Below, piece by piece: positions 34,671 to 43,717 of a stretch of 64,000 bases of DNA. Position 1 is the first letter of the stretch. Each line of letters begins with the position of its first letter. The notes under the pieces were generated by a model. That model had not been told where the DNA came from, did not search any database, and saw nothing but the letters and a program-made list of their open reading frames with translations. Location of the stretch: NCBI RefSeq assembly GCF_034351645.1, contig NZ_CP133782.1:3415001-3479000 (forward strand), written 5' to 3'. Origin of the DNA: Pseudomonas sp. DC1.2. Its GTDB lineage: Bacteria > Pseudomonadota > Gammaproteobacteria > Pseudomonadales > Pseudomonadaceae. A program made the position numbers and the translations under genes.

Positions 34671-34786
34671 GCTGATCTTCCTCCAGGGAGCTGCCCGCCA
34701 GTGCGAGCAGTGCGTTGCAGTATGGACACACGGCTCTATCCTAAAAAGAGCCATAATCTGCAAACCCTTTTCGGAAAAACAAGACA

Positions 34787-35686
34787 ATGAAAGATCCGGA
34801 CTTTCAGCAACTGCGCTTGTTCATGCAGGTGGCACAAACTAAAAGCTTTACCAGCGCCGCCGATGCCACGGGACTGTCGGTTTCCACGGTCAGCCATGCG
34901 GTGAAAGAACTGGAGAAACAGCTGGGGCTGAGGTTGCTGAACCGAACCACCCGCAGCGTTAACGTCACCGAGGCCGGCGCGCAGTTGATCAACAAAATCG
35001 CGCCATTGATGGAAGACTTGGGGCTGGCCTTACGCAGTGCTTCGGCGGCAGGCGACGAAGTCGCTGGAACCCTGCGTTTGAGCGTGCCTTCAAGCGCTAG
35101 CAAACTGATCCTGCAACCTTTACTGCGGCGTTTTCTGCTGGAGCACCCTGGCATCAATCTCGAAGTAGCAGTGGACAACAGCCTGATCGATATCGTTACG
35201 CAAGGCTTCGATGCAGGCATTCGTTACGACGATGTGCTGGCCCAAGACATGGTTGTAGTGCCAATCCTCAAGGACATGCGCTTTGTGGTGGTGGCGTCGC
35301 CTGAATACCTGGCAGGCCGGACACTTGTGCAACACCCGCAGGACCTGCTGCAACATCAATGCCTGAACTATCGCAGCGCCGCATCAGGCGCTCTGCCGCG
35401 CTGGGAGTTCGAAAACGCCGGCAAACATATGCGGATTGCGGTCAAGGGGCGCCTGGCGACCAACGACAGTGACTTGCTGTTGCAGGCGGCGCTGGATGGT
35501 TTTGGGTTTGCGTATCTGTCCCATGCACCGCTGGCGGCGTACCTGGAAAGCGGTGAGTTGGTCTCAGTGCTGGAAGACTGGGTGCCGACCAGCACGCTGT
35601 ACCTGTACTACTTCGAACGTAGCAACACCCCCAAAAAGCTTCGGGCGTTTATTGATTTCGTGAAGGCCAACACTGAAGAACATTGA
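34787..35686 (+). CDS. LysR-family transcriptional regulator
   Basis: 299 aa. An N-terminal winged helix-turn-helix (FMQVAQTKSFTSAADATGLS...VSHAVKELEKQLGLRLLNRT, about residues 10-55) and a periplasmic-binding-type effector domain follow the family pattern. The start MKDPDFQQLRLF is canonical. It probably controls the divergent SDR gene; the inducer is unknown. It resembles the large group of Pseudomonas regulators paired with reductases. Confidence 0.9.
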   Translation: MKDPDFQQLRLFMQVAQTKSFTSAADATGLSVSTVSHAVKELEKQLGLRLLNRTTRSVNVTEAGAQLINKIAPLMEDLGLALRSASAAGDEVAGTLRLSVPSSASKLILQPLLRRFLLEHPGINLEVAVDNSLIDIVTQGFDAGIRYDDVLAQDMVVVPILKDMRFVVVASPEYLAGRTLVQHPQDLLQHQCLNYRSAASGALPRWEFENAGKHMRIAVKGRLATNDSDLLLQAALDGFGFAYLSHAPLAAYLESGELVSVLEDWVPTSTLYLYYFERSNTPKKLRAFIDFVKANTEEH

Positions 35687-35710
35687 GCACGCCCCTCATA
35701 GCGAATGCCG

Positions 35711-36003
35711 TCAAAGCCGATCGCGCGATATACCGCTACAGATTCGCAGGATGTCCGCGAGTACGACCAAGGCGATTTCGGTGGGCGTCTTGCTGCCCAA
35801 ATTCAGACCTATAGGGGCATGAATCCGAGCACGCTCAATGTCGCCAAAACCGCCAAAACCGCCAATCCTGCGTAACCGCTCAAAGCGCTTTTACGACGGT
35901 TGCATCAAACCCGTCACTCCGATGTAAAACGCTTAGAACCGCCAGAGGCGCTGACCCGCCGCCGACCATCACAACGCCCGACGGCAGGCCAAGAAGCTGC
36001 ATG
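35711..36003 (-). pseudogene. Remnant of an XdhC/CoxI-type molybdenum-enzyme maturation gene
   Basis: On the minus strand, after the cytochrome gene, a piece begins MQLLGLPSGVVMVGGGSAPL and stops at TGA. In the next frame comes a clear XdhC C-terminus: ERLRRIGGF, IERARIHAPIGLNLGSKTP and TEIALVVLADILRI, ending at 35711. Such proteins fit sulphurated Moco into the aldehyde dehydrogenase encoded upstream. Most of the gene is lost, with a frameshift and a GGCGGTTTT duplication near 35860. A functional copy must lie elsewhere if the enzyme is active. Confidence 0.75.
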
Positions 36004-37239
36004 TCAGTGCGCCTTGTGCTCGGCCGGTGGCGCTTCAGTTTGCAGCTTCTGCACATCACTGACCGCCAGATCACCCGACTGACCACCCCAGCCTTGGCGC
36101 AGGTAGTTGAGTAGGTCCGTCAGTTGTTCGTGGCTGAGCTTGCCAGCAAATCCCGGCATCGGTTGCAGGCGTTCGAAGCCGGTAAACTGCTGTTCGCCGA
36201 TACCGTCCTCAATCACCCGCAACACATTGCGCGGATCTTCCAGGCGCAAGGTGGTGTTACCACGCATGGCCACCGCGATGTGCGGCTTACCCTCACCGCC
36301 CACGGCGTGACAACCGGCACAGACGTTCAGGTAGTCCTGACGACCGCGTTGAGCGCTAGCGCTCATCTTGTCCAAAGGTACTTCGGTCAGGGCTTTCGCG
36401 GCTGGCGGTTGATCGCCAAGCAGGAAGGTCGCCATGGCCGCCAGGTCAGGGTCGCTGAGGCCCTGGGTGCTGTTGTGAAATACCGGAAACATTTCGTTGA
36501 ACATCGTGCCTTGAGCACTCATGCCGTGCTTGAGAAACGAACTCAAATCCTGAGGATTCCAGCCGCGAGCCGCTAAATCATTCGCCAACAAACTCGGAGC
36601 CAGATAGCCATTGAGCAGGCCGCCGGTCAGGCGCTTATTCTGCTGCATCGCACCGGGCAAACCTCGCGGCGTGTGGCATTCGCCACAGTGACCAAGCACA
36701 TCGACCATGTATTGACCGCGCTTGAAGGCGTCGCTTTTACCCTCGGTGGGCGCGAGCTGCATGTCCTTGCCGTAAAGCATGTTCCAGCCCATCAGCCCCA
36801 GACGCACGTTGAACGGAAAGCTCAGCCGGGTGACCGGTGCCGCACGCTCGATGGGCTCGACAGTTTTCAGGTACGCGTGAATAGCGTCCGAATCTTCACG
36901 CGGCATGAGGTGATACGAGGTGTAAGGCATCGCCGGATAAAGGTTGGCGCCATCCCGGCGCTTGCCTTCGGTGAGCGCGGCGAAAAACTCTTCGTCGCTA
37001 TACAAACCGATGCCGTGCTCTTTGCTCGGAGTGATGTTGGTGCCATAAATCGTACCGAACGGCGAAACAATCGGCAGACCGCCTGCATAAGGCGCACCAC
37101 GCGGCGCAGTATGACAGGCCATGCAGTCTGCGGCGCGGGCTAGGTATTCGCCGCGCTTCACCTGATCATCCGCGTGCGCCAGCAACACCGGCGCAGCCAG
37201 GCCAACCGTCAACGCCAGGCGGGAAAGTAGAGACTTCAT
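36004..37239 (-). CDS. Triheme cytochrome c subunit of an aldehyde dehydrogenase
   Basis: 411 aa. The signal peptide (about residues 1-23) exports it to the periplasm. Three heme-binding CxxCH motifs are present: CMACH (residues 39-43), CGECH (about 187) and CAGCH (about 310). Domain order and spacing fit the cytochrome subunit of membrane-associated alcohol and aldehyde dehydrogenases, which passes electrons to quinone or to the terminal oxidases. It starts 2 bp after the 2Fe-2S gene, so it is the third gene of the operon. Confidence 0.93.
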   Translation of the reverse strand: MKSLLSRLALTVGLAAPVLLAHADDQVKRGEYLARAADCMACHTAPRGAPYAGGLPIVSPFGTIYGTNITPSKEHGIGLYSDEEFFAALTEGKRRDGANLYPAMPYTSYHLMPREDSDAIHAYLKTVEPIERAAPVTRLSFPFNVRLGLMGWNMLYGKDMQLAPTEGKSDAFKRGQYMVDVLGHCGECHTPRGLPGAMQQNKRLTGGLLNGYLAPSLLANDLAARGWNPQDLSSFLKHGMSAQGTMFNEMFPVFHNSTQGLSDPDLAAMATFLLGDQPPAAKALTEVPLDKMSASAQRGRQDYLNVCAGCHAVGGEGKPHIAVAMRGNTTLRLEDPRNVLRVIEDGIGEQQFTGFERLQPMPGFAGKLSHEQLTDLLNYLRQGWGGQSGDLAVSDVQKLQTEAPPAEHKAH

Positions 37240-37241
37240 GC

Positions 37242-37781
37242 TTAACCCTCCTTCACCAGGCCGAGATCGGTGAGTACATTGCGCGTGGCGCTGTAATAGC
37301 GCACGTAACCGGTGCAGCGGCAGACGTGGTGACCGAGGCTGTCTTCAATGACCTGTTCCAGCTGACTTTTAACAATCGGCTGACGCTGTAGCTTTTCCAC
37401 CAGCACCGTCGCGGCATTCACAAAACCCGGTGCGCAATAACTGCACTGGAAAGCAAACTCATCGACGAAGCGCTGCTGAATCGGATTCAGCCCAGTGACC
37501 CTACCTTGCTCATCGCGGATCGCGTGACCTTCGATGGTTCGTACTGTCTTGCCTTCGAAAAAATGCGCACCAGTGATGCAGGTGCGCACTTCTTCACTGG
37601 TGCCGTCAGGGTTGTCGACGATAACCACGCACGCATGGCAAATGCCTTGGCCACAGCCCAGACGTGAGCCGGTAAGATTTTTGTATTCGTGCAGGTAGTC
37701 GATCATCGGCAGGTCATCAGGGATGTCCACCGGGCCGACGGATTGACCGTTGAGGGTCAGTTGAAGCGGACGGTTAGCCAT
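37242..37781 (-). CDS. 2Fe-2S subunit of an aldehyde dehydrogenase (xanthine oxidase family)
   Basis: 179 aa from ATG 37781, which overlaps the stop of the large subunit by eight bases. An N-terminal plant-type ferredoxin cluster (LGCGQGICHACVV with a further Cys in VRTCITG) is followed by the helical second cluster domain (FQCSYCAPGFVNAA and HHVCRCTGYVRYY). These two [2Fe-2S] centres relay electrons from molybdopterin to the cytochrome. A longer open frame upstream is only overlap with the large subunit. Confidence 0.95.
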   Translation of the reverse strand: MANRPLQLTLNGQSVGPVDIPDDLPMIDYLHEYKNLTGSRLGCGQGICHACVVIVDNPDGTSEEVRTCITGAHFFEGKTVRTIEGHAIRDEQGRVTGLNPIQQRFVDEFAFQCSYCAPGFVNAATVLVEKLQRQPIVKSQLEQVIEDSLGHHVCRCTGYVRYYSATRNVLTDLGLVKEG

Positions 37782-40605
37782 TGAGGGCCTCCTTGATGCG
37801 CGCAGAAGTGATGGGCAGGTCGCGGATACGTTTACCGATGGCGTGAGCCACGGCGTTCGCAATGGCGCCGACCACCGGGATCATCACCACCTCGGCAATC
37901 CCCTTGGACGGGTCACTGGGCGAAAGCGCCGGCAGGATTTCCGCCGTCTGATTCCAGACTGCAACGTGCCGGGCCATCGGCAAACGGTAACGGTTGAAGT
38001 TCCAGTCCCCCTCCCCCGGCCCACCTTCATACAGCGGCATCTCTTCCAGCAACGCATGGCCTATGCCCATGGCGATGCCACCTTCGAGCTGGCCCTTGAC
38101 CAGTTCCTCCACCAGCACCCGACCGCATTCCACCCACGAGTGGTGGTTGAGCACCTGCACTTCGGCGGACCCCTTGTTCACTTTCACTTCCACCAGCGTC
38201 GCGACGGGGCTGTAGTAAGTCACCGCCGCGTTGTTCAACTGGGTGTCAGGGTAGTGAGCGTTCTGGCGATCCAGCAGGTGGAAACCAGCGCTAGTCATCT
38301 GTGCTTTCTTCGCGCCTGGCGCACCGTCACCGTACTTCACGGCCAAGCCATCGAGCGGCAAACGCTCGCGCACGCCGTCAATACTGTACTCGGCCTCGGC
38401 CCAGCTCCAACGGTTGAAGCCATGCACGGTGGCGCCGGTGACCAGGCCTTTTTCATGGGCGTGTTGCGCCAACTGTTCAAAACTCAGCGGTTGCATACCG
38501 TTGGCGGTCAGTTTGCCGTCAACCCAATGCGCATCTTCGCGGCGTACCACGTAAGGGTTAGCCTGGCCACCGTAGGGGCCTTGGCCCCATATCTGCAAAG
38601 CCGCCGGCCACAAACCGTGGTTGAACAACACGCGGGCCGCTTCACGGGTGGCGTGGCTGAAGTAATAGGCCGAGTTGGTCGCCGAGGAGGCCGACGCAAT
38701 TTTGCCGACCCAGCGCGGGTTGCGCAGAAAACCGTCCTGCTCGGCCTGGCTCATGATGTACGGATTGCCACCGCTGATCAGTTGCAACTCTTTCCATTCG
38801 GTTTCGCCTGTCTTCACTTCAGTCGCCGGAACGCCGAGAAAATCAGCGACCACCAACGCTTGCGAAGTGGACATGCCAGTACCGATTTCAATCCCGATAT
38901 GGCGCAGGGTCACATGCCCTTGTGCGGTGTATTCGATGCTGGCCATCGGTGCTTCAGAACCGGTGCCGAAGTCTTTCTGGCAGATCGCAAAACCTACGCC
39001 ATACCAGTTATCCGGGTCTGCGGCTTCACGCTGCTGCTTGATAGCGGCGCGGTTTTTCCAGACGTCGTGGACGGCAGCCTTGTCGAGAATTTCGTGCAAC
39101 CGTAATGCACCCGCCGGGATAGCACCCTGAGTGTTTTTCATCCCCGAGCGCATGGCATTTTTCTTACGCAGGTCGATGGCGTCGATGCCCAGGCGACCGG
39201 CAATTTCATCGATCATCATCTCGGTGGAGGCCATGCTCTGCAGGGTGCCGTAACCACGCATCGAGCCAGCCTCAACGCCGCGGGAATGATACGCCGTGAC
39301 CTGCAAATCGTTCTGCGGCATGTAGTAGATGGACTGCGCCGCCGTGGCGCCAACCGCCGCCACCGAAGGGCTGTAGTTGATCCGCCCGCCGCCGTCGACG
39401 TTCATCTCTGCGCGAAAGATCTGGAAACTGTGATCGGTCTTGTCCACGGCCAACTGATAGTGGATGTCGAAGGGGTGACGCTTGATACCGCTCTGAAACT
39501 GCTCGTAACGGTCGTTGGCCAGACGTATCGGTACGCCTGCGCCATACAACGCCGCCAAGGCTGCGTAGTAGACGAATATGTTGTGATCCTTGGAACCGTA
39601 ACCCACGGTGTAACCCGGATGCATATTGAGGCTGGAAAGGCCGAAACGCGACGGCGCGATCATCTTCGCGGTTTCCGTGGCAACCTCCAGCGGGCATTGG
39701 GTAGCCACCACAAAATGCAGGGTCTTGGTCGCCGGGTCGTACCAGCCGTTGCCGTTGTCCGGCTCCATGGCGGCCGGCTCAATCGATGGCGTTTTGTAGC
39801 GCTCATCGAACACCAGCCAGTTGTCGGACGGGTTTTCGATTTGCTGCTTCATGCGCTCGGCGTAAAACAAACCACGCTCGGTCAGATTGCCGTGCAGATC
39901 GGGCTGGGAGTCCCACACCGGTCGACGGTTGCGCAGCATCGGAAACAGGATCGAATCCTTGAGGCTGGCAAACTCGTCTTCATCCGCCGATGTCGCGCCA
40001 CCCACCCGCACATAGCGGAAACTGCCGTAGGGATCACGCTCATAAAACGGCACCGTGGCGCCGTAACGAATCGCCTTGTCATTGAATTTGAGTTTGGCCT
40101 TGGCCTGACGAAAACGCTCGAAGTCATTCCAGATCAGGATCGCCACCGGGTGCCCGATAAACATCGGCACCTTGCCTTCCGGCAGCAGTGGATCGGGAGC
40201 GTGGTCTTCGGGAAAGACGATACCGTCCTTGTCCAGGTCCGCAGCAGTGACGATGCGATCAGGCTGCAAGTCGGCACCGAGCCACGACAGGTCGTAACCC
40301 TCGTAGAGACGGTCGGCCTTGATAGTTTTCAGCAACAGAGCGTGGCCCTGCTGCTGAGGCCAGCCAGGCATGTCCTTGGCACGAATATCGCGTGCAAATA
40401 CCTTGCTGCCGCAGACTTTGGATAACGCATCGTTACGCATCCGCGCCTTGCCGTTGTTGCCGAGCCATTGTTCGGACGGCACGGTCACGCTGTTTTCCAT
40501 CAAGGCCGCCAGCGCCTGGGTACTGAGCGGTGTAAGCGTCACGCTCACACCCGCCACCAGTCCGCCCTGAAGAAACGAGCGCCGGGATATATCACGGTTG
40601 GACAT
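37774..40605 (-). CDS. Molybdopterin-binding large subunit of a periplasmic aldehyde dehydrogenase
   Basis: 943 aa. The Tat signal DISRRSFLQGGLVAGVSV (twin Arg at residues 8-9) shows export in folded form. The rest is a xanthine-oxidase-family Mo-binding protein. GIEIGTGMSTSQ is a cofactor-binding block near residue 580 and EVVMIPVVGAIANAVAHAIG, near the C-terminus, carries the conserved catalytic Glu region. Substrate type (aldehyde or N-heterocycle such as isoquinoline) cannot be told. AGAGGATG precedes the ATG. It is the first gene of the operon, which ends in an XdhC remnant. Confidence 0.92.
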   Translation of the reverse strand: MSNRDISRRSFLQGGLVAGVSVTLTPLSTQALAALMENSVTVPSEQWLGNNGKARMRNDALSKVCGSKVFARDIRAKDMPGWPQQQGHALLLKTIKADRLYEGYDLSWLGADLQPDRIVTAADLDKDGIVFPEDHAPDPLLPEGKVPMFIGHPVAILIWNDFERFRQAKAKLKFNDKAIRYGATVPFYERDPYGSFRYVRVGGATSADEDEFASLKDSILFPMLRNRRPVWDSQPDLHGNLTERGLFYAERMKQQIENPSDNWLVFDERYKTPSIEPAAMEPDNGNGWYDPATKTLHFVVATQCPLEVATETAKMIAPSRFGLSSLNMHPGYTVGYGSKDHNIFVYYAALAALYGAGVPIRLANDRYEQFQSGIKRHPFDIHYQLAVDKTDHSFQIFRAEMNVDGGGRINYSPSVAAVGATAAQSIYYMPQNDLQVTAYHSRGVEAGSMRGYGTLQSMASTEMMIDEIAGRLGIDAIDLRKKNAMRSGMKNTQGAIPAGALRLHEILDKAAVHDVWKNRAAIKQQREAADPDNWYGVGFAICQKDFGTGSEAPMASIEYTAQGHVTLRHIGIEIGTGMSTSQALVVADFLGVPATEVKTGETEWKELQLISGGNPYIMSQAEQDGFLRNPRWVGKIASASSATNSAYYFSHATREAARVLFNHGLWPAALQIWGQGPYGGQANPYVVRREDAHWVDGKLTANGMQPLSFEQLAQHAHEKGLVTGATVHGFNRWSWAEAEYSIDGVRERLPLDGLAVKYGDGAPGAKKAQMTSAGFHLLDRQNAHYPDTQLNNAAVTYYSPVATLVEVKVNKGSAEVQVLNHHSWVECGRVLVEELVKGQLEGGIAMGIGHALLEEMPLYEGGPGEGDWNFNRYRLPMARHVAVWNQTAEILPALSPSDPSKGIAEVVMIPVVGAIANAVAHAIGKRIRDLPITSARIKEALNG

Positions 40606-41021
40606 GAATCATCCTCTGGACGGTTATGGATCCGCCCTTTTGGTTATGTTCTGGGGATTTCGAGTCTTGCAGCAGCCTTTTTTTGCACGAAGCAAAGGCC
40701 GTATTGACAGCGCAAAGCTGACCGAGCGGTTAACTTTATAGGTTTATGCACCGCCGGCAAACAAGCGATTACAAAAAAGGCATGAATGGCAGTAGCAGAG
40801 CGCCCGTTAAGGACGGAAGTCAAAAGAAATGAGCAGAAGGTCTCGACTGCCGAATAGGACGATCGACGGGAAGGGTATGCAGGAGAGGAGAAACTTGAAT
40901 TTCAGACACAAAAAACCCCGGCCTTTCGACCAGGGTCTTTGCTATCGACTCAAAGTAGCCACCGGCTTACCCGTGGCTTTCTTTGTAGCTTCAAGGCGTT
41001 CAGCGGGCCTTGAAGCAGATA
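40606..41021. other. Intergenic region: dehydrogenase promoter side and tRNA operon end
   Basis: 416 bp without a gene. It should carry the promoter of the aldehyde dehydrogenase operon, but I see no convincing -35/-10 or -24/-12 pair. The right part holds the terminator of the tRNA operon. Open frames overlapping the tRNA genes are artefacts of repeat sequence. Confidence 0.5.
40910..40936 (-). terminator. Terminator of the tRNA-Val-Asp-Asp operon
   Basis: On the minus strand ACCCTGGTC pairs with GGCCGGGGT (9 pairs including three G-T) around a GAAA loop and is followed by six Ts. Confidence 0.85.
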
Positions 41022-41098
41022 TGGCGCAGCGGACGGGACTCGAACCCGCGACCCCCGGCGTGACAGGCCGGTATTCTAACCGACTGAACTACCGCTGC
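41022..41098 (-). tRNA. tRNA-Asp (anticodon GTC), copy 2
   Basis: 77 nt with CCA. Acceptor GCAGCGG/CCGCTGC, anticodon loop CTGTCAC giving GTC, T arm TTCGAGT. Identical in sequence to the next copy, 90 bp upstream in the same transcript. Confidence 0.97.
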
Positions 41099-41188
41099 GT
41101 ATCGCTTTGGACTTGCGTCCAAGTAACTCGTCTGATTGAAAGCTTCGAGGCTTGCAATCTCGAATCAGAAAAACCGATTCGGAAAATA

Positions 41189-41265
41189 TGGCGCAGCGGA
41201 CGGGACTCGAACCCGCGACCCCCGGCGTGACAGGCCGGTATTCTAACCGACTGAACTACCGCTGC
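41189..41265 (-). tRNA. tRNA-Asp (anticodon GTC), copy 1
   Basis: 77 nt with CCA, the same sequence as the copy at 41022-41098. It is second in the operon after tRNA-Val(TAC). Confidence 0.97.
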
Positions 41266-41321
41266 GCGTCGGTGGAGGCTTTTAAAAGCTTCCATCTTGC
41301 TTTCGCAAGACTCTCAAGAAG

Positions 41322-41397
41322 TGGTGGGTGATGACGGGATCGAACCGCCGACCCTCTGCTTGTAAGGCAGATGCTCTCCCAGCTGAGCTAATCACCC
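41322..41397 (-). tRNA. tRNA-Val (anticodon TAC)
   Basis: 76 nt with CCA. Acceptor GGGTGAT/ATCACCC, anticodon loop CTTACAA giving TAC, T arm TTCGATC. First gene of the tRNA operon. It is a different isoacceptor from the GAC tRNA used by the prophage. Confidence 0.97.
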
Positions 41398-41418
41398 TTT
41401 GCTTCGTTGAGGCCGCGA

Positions 41419-41447
41419 AATTTACGCAGATACCGAAGCTAAGTCAA
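41419..41447 (-). promoter_or_regulatory. tRNA operon promoter
   Basis: On the minus strand TTGACT (41442-41447), 17 bp, TAAATT (41419-41424), then a GC-rich discriminator (TCGCGGCC), typical of stable-RNA promoters under stringent control. It sits 22 bp upstream of tRNA-Val(TAC). Confidence 0.85.
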
Positions 41448-41517
41448 TACCCCACTTGAAGTTTTTCTAAAAAAGACAAATCCATGTCATTCAGGGCAAG
41501 GCCGGTAACAATCAGAC

Positions 41518-41601
41518 CGCTATCGCAAGCAGGCTCGATCCCACGGTAGATTGCGCTTCTTCAGGCACCCGGCTTTCGAGGGCGGCAGCGAGCCAGCTCG
41601 C
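41518..41601. repeat. Pseudomonas-type dispersed palindromic repeats
   Basis: Segment 41518-41545 (gctatcgcaagcaggctcga) and the palindrome GCGAGCcaGCTCGC at 41588-41601 belong to the intergenic 'cgcgagcaggctcgctcccac' kind of repeat common in fluorescent pseudomonads. Related pieces lie at 55388-55401 and near 58617. Confidence 0.6.
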
Positions 41602-41654
41602 GAAGAGCGCAGCGCCGTCAACAGCGTTGCCGAACACAGCGCACCCCACCTGAA

Positions 41655-42431
41655 TTACTCGCTGTAAATCATCTTCTTGGTCATCCCGCCATCAACCACA
41701 AACTCCTGGCCCGTGACGAACCCCGCGTTCTTCGACAGCAGCCATGCCACCATCGCCGCGACGTCCTCAACCGTACCTACCCGCCCCGCGGGATGCTGAG
41801 CATGATCGGCATCGGTCAACGGCTCTGCACGCCGCACCGCTGGATCTCGTGCATCGATCCAGCCGGGGCTGACCGCATTGACGCGAATCTCCGGCCCCAG
41901 GCTGATGGCCAAGGCGTGAGTCAGGGCCAACAGACCGCCCTTGCTCGCCGCATAAGCCTCTGTGTCAGGCTCCGACTGCGCAGCGCGGGTCGAGGCCAGA
42001 TTGACGATCGCCCCGCCGTGAGCGCGCAGATAGGGCGCACAGTGCTTAGCCAACAACATCGGCCCGCTGAGGTTCACCGCCAACACGCGATTCCAGTAAG
42101 CCAGATCGAGGCTTTCCAGGGTGGTGTTGTGAGGGTCGGTCACCGCCGCGTTGCACACCAGCGCATCGAGTCGTCCAAACTGACCCAACACCTCAGCCAC
42201 CGCCAAGGCCACTTGAGCTTCGTTTGCCACGTCCATGGCGATAAACCAAGCGTGTTCGCCGAGCACTTTCGCCACTCTCGACCCGCGCAACCGATCCAGG
42301 TCCGTCAACACCACTTGCCAGCCTTCGCTGATCAGCCAGGCGGCGATCCCCAGGCCGATGCCGCGCGCAGCACCGGTGACCAGAGCAACACGACCATGAG
42401 TGCCGGTGGTCGGGGCTGCCAGCTCAATCAC
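41655..42431 (-). CDS. Short-chain dehydrogenase/reductase
   Basis: 258 aa. NAD(P)-binding [12 protein letters not shown] near residue 19, NAAVTDPHN, the catalytic Ser in [10 protein letters not shown] and the Tyr-Lys in [11 protein letters not shown], then the usual C-terminal [17 protein letters not shown]. It overlaps the stop of metZ by four bases, so it is co-expressed with it. The same metZ-SDR order exists in other Pseudomonas. The substrate is unknown and a link to sulphur metabolism is only suggested by position. Confidence 0.88.
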   Translation of the reverse strand: MIELAAPTTGTHGRVALVTGAARGIGLGIAAWLISEGWQVVLTDLDRLRGSRVAKVLGEHAWFIAMDVANEAQVALAVAEVLGQFGRLDALVCNAAVTDPHNTTLESLDLAYWNRVLAVNLSGPMLLAKHCAPYLRAHGGAIVNLASTRAAQSEPDTEAYAASKGGLLALTHALAISLGPEIRVNAVSPGWIDARDPAVRRAEPLTDADHAQHPAGRVGTVEDVAAMVAWLLSKNAGFVTGQEFVVDGGMTKKMIYSE

Positions 42432-43639
42432 AATGCCGCCAACCCGCGCGCCAGATCGGCTTGCAAGTCCGCCACGTCTTCGAGGCCGACCGCGACGCGG
42501 ATCAGACTGTCACGAATGCCCGCTGCTTCACGCTCTTGCGGCGCCAGACGGCCATGGGAGGTGGTGCTCGGGTGCGTAATAGTGGTTTTACTGTCACCCA
42601 GGTTGGCGGTGATGGAAATCAGCCGCGTCGCATCGATAAAGCGCCAGGCGCCTTCTTTGCCGCCACGAACCTCAAAGCTCACCACCGCCCCAAATCCCTT
42701 CTGCTGGCGCTGCGCCAACGCGTGCTGCGGATGGCTCTTGAGGCCGGCGTAATGGACTTTCTCGATGCCATCCTGCTGCTCCAGCCACTCGGCCAGCTCC
42801 TGAGCGCTGGCACAATGCGCCTTCATCCGCAGACTCAGGGTTTCCAGCCCCTTGAGAAATACCCAGGCATTGAATGGACTCAAGGTCGGCCCGGCAGTAC
42901 GCAGGAAGCCAACGACTTCTTTCATCTGCTCGCCACGACCCGCCACAACGCCGCCCATGCAACGGCCCTGGCCGTCGATAAACTTGGTCGCCGAGTGTAC
43001 GACAACGTCTGCGCCCATCTTCAGCGGCTGCTGCAACGCCGGGGTGCAGAAGCAGTTGTCGACCACCAGCATGGCGCCCTTCGCGTGAGCGATTTGTGAC
43101 AAAGCGGCGATGTCGACCAACTCGGCCAGCGGATTGGAGGGCGACTCGACAAACAGCAATTTGGTGTTGGCCTTGATAGCCGCATCCCAGCCAGACAAGT
43201 CAGCCAGCGGCACGTAATCGACTTCAATACCGAAGCGTTTGAAGTATTTTTCGAACAGGCTGATGGTCGAGCCGAACACGCTGCGCGACACCAGCACATG
43301 ATCGCCAGCACTGCACAGACTCATTACCACCGCCATGATGGCGGCCATACCAGTGGCGGTGGCCACGGCCTGCTCAGCGCCTTCCAGTGCGGCAATACGC
43401 TCTTCGAACGAGCGCACGGTCGGATTGGTGTAGCGCGAATAAACGTTGCCCGGCACTTCACCGGCAAAGCGCGCGGCCGCGTCGGCCGCGGTGCGAAATA
43501 CGTAGCTGGAAGTGAAGAACATCGGATCACCATGCTCGCCTTCCGGCGTGCGGTGCTGACCGGCGCGTACGGCCAGGGTATCGAACGCTACGCCTTCGAG
43601 GTCGCTGTCCAGCCGACCGGCATCCCAATCCTGACTCAT
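42428..43639 (-). CDS. metZ: O-succinylhomoserine sulfhydrylase
   Basis: 403 aa from ATG 43639 (GGAG nine bases upstream). A PLP enzyme of the Cys/Met family that makes homocysteine directly from O-succinylhomoserine and sulphide. The PLP lysine is in [18 protein letters not shown], the Asp that contacts the pyridine N is in [17 protein letters not shown], and [20 protein letters not shown] is the family N-terminal block. The 17 extra upstream codons are not used. It is followed by an overlapping SDR. Confidence 0.95.
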   Translation of the reverse strand: MSQDWDAGRLDSDLEGVAFDTLAVRAGQHRTPEGEHGDPMFFTSSYVFRTAADAAARFAGEVPGNVYSRYTNPTVRSFEERIAALEGAEQAVATATGMAAIMAVVMSLCSAGDHVLVSRSVFGSTISLFEKYFKRFGIEVDYVPLADLSGWDAAIKANTKLLFVESPSNPLAELVDIAALSQIAHAKGAMLVVDNCFCTPALQQPLKMGADVVVHSATKFIDGQGRCMGGVVAGRGEQMKEVVGFLRTAGPTLSPFNAWVFLKGLETLSLRMKAHCASAQELAEWLEQQDGIEKVHYAGLKSHPQHALAQRQQKGFGAVVSFEVRGGKEGAWRFIDATRLISITANLGDSKTTITHPSTTSHGRLAPQEREAAGIRDSLIRVAVGLEDVADLQADLARGLAAL

Positions 43640-43684
43640 GCTGTCACTCCTTGCCCTGCTCTCGCTATAAAGAGCCTTTGGTAG

Positions 43685-43711
43685 ATACAAAACCGGCCCC
43701 TCAGGGCCGGT
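43685..43711 (-). terminator. Terminator after purF
   Basis: ACCGGCCC/GGGCCGGT, an 8-bp perfect stem with a 4-nt loop, followed on the minus strand by TTTTG. It separates purF from metZ. Confidence 0.88.
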
Positions 43712-43717
43712 AGTTAC

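Noticed and set aside
37843..40425. Two long plus-strand frames (420 and 379 codons)
   Set aside because: Antisense to the molybdenum subunit gene, whose Tat signal and cofactor motifs are clear.
40829..41295. Frames across the tRNA-Asp genes
   Set aside because: They translate the duplicated tRNA sequences and are not proteins.
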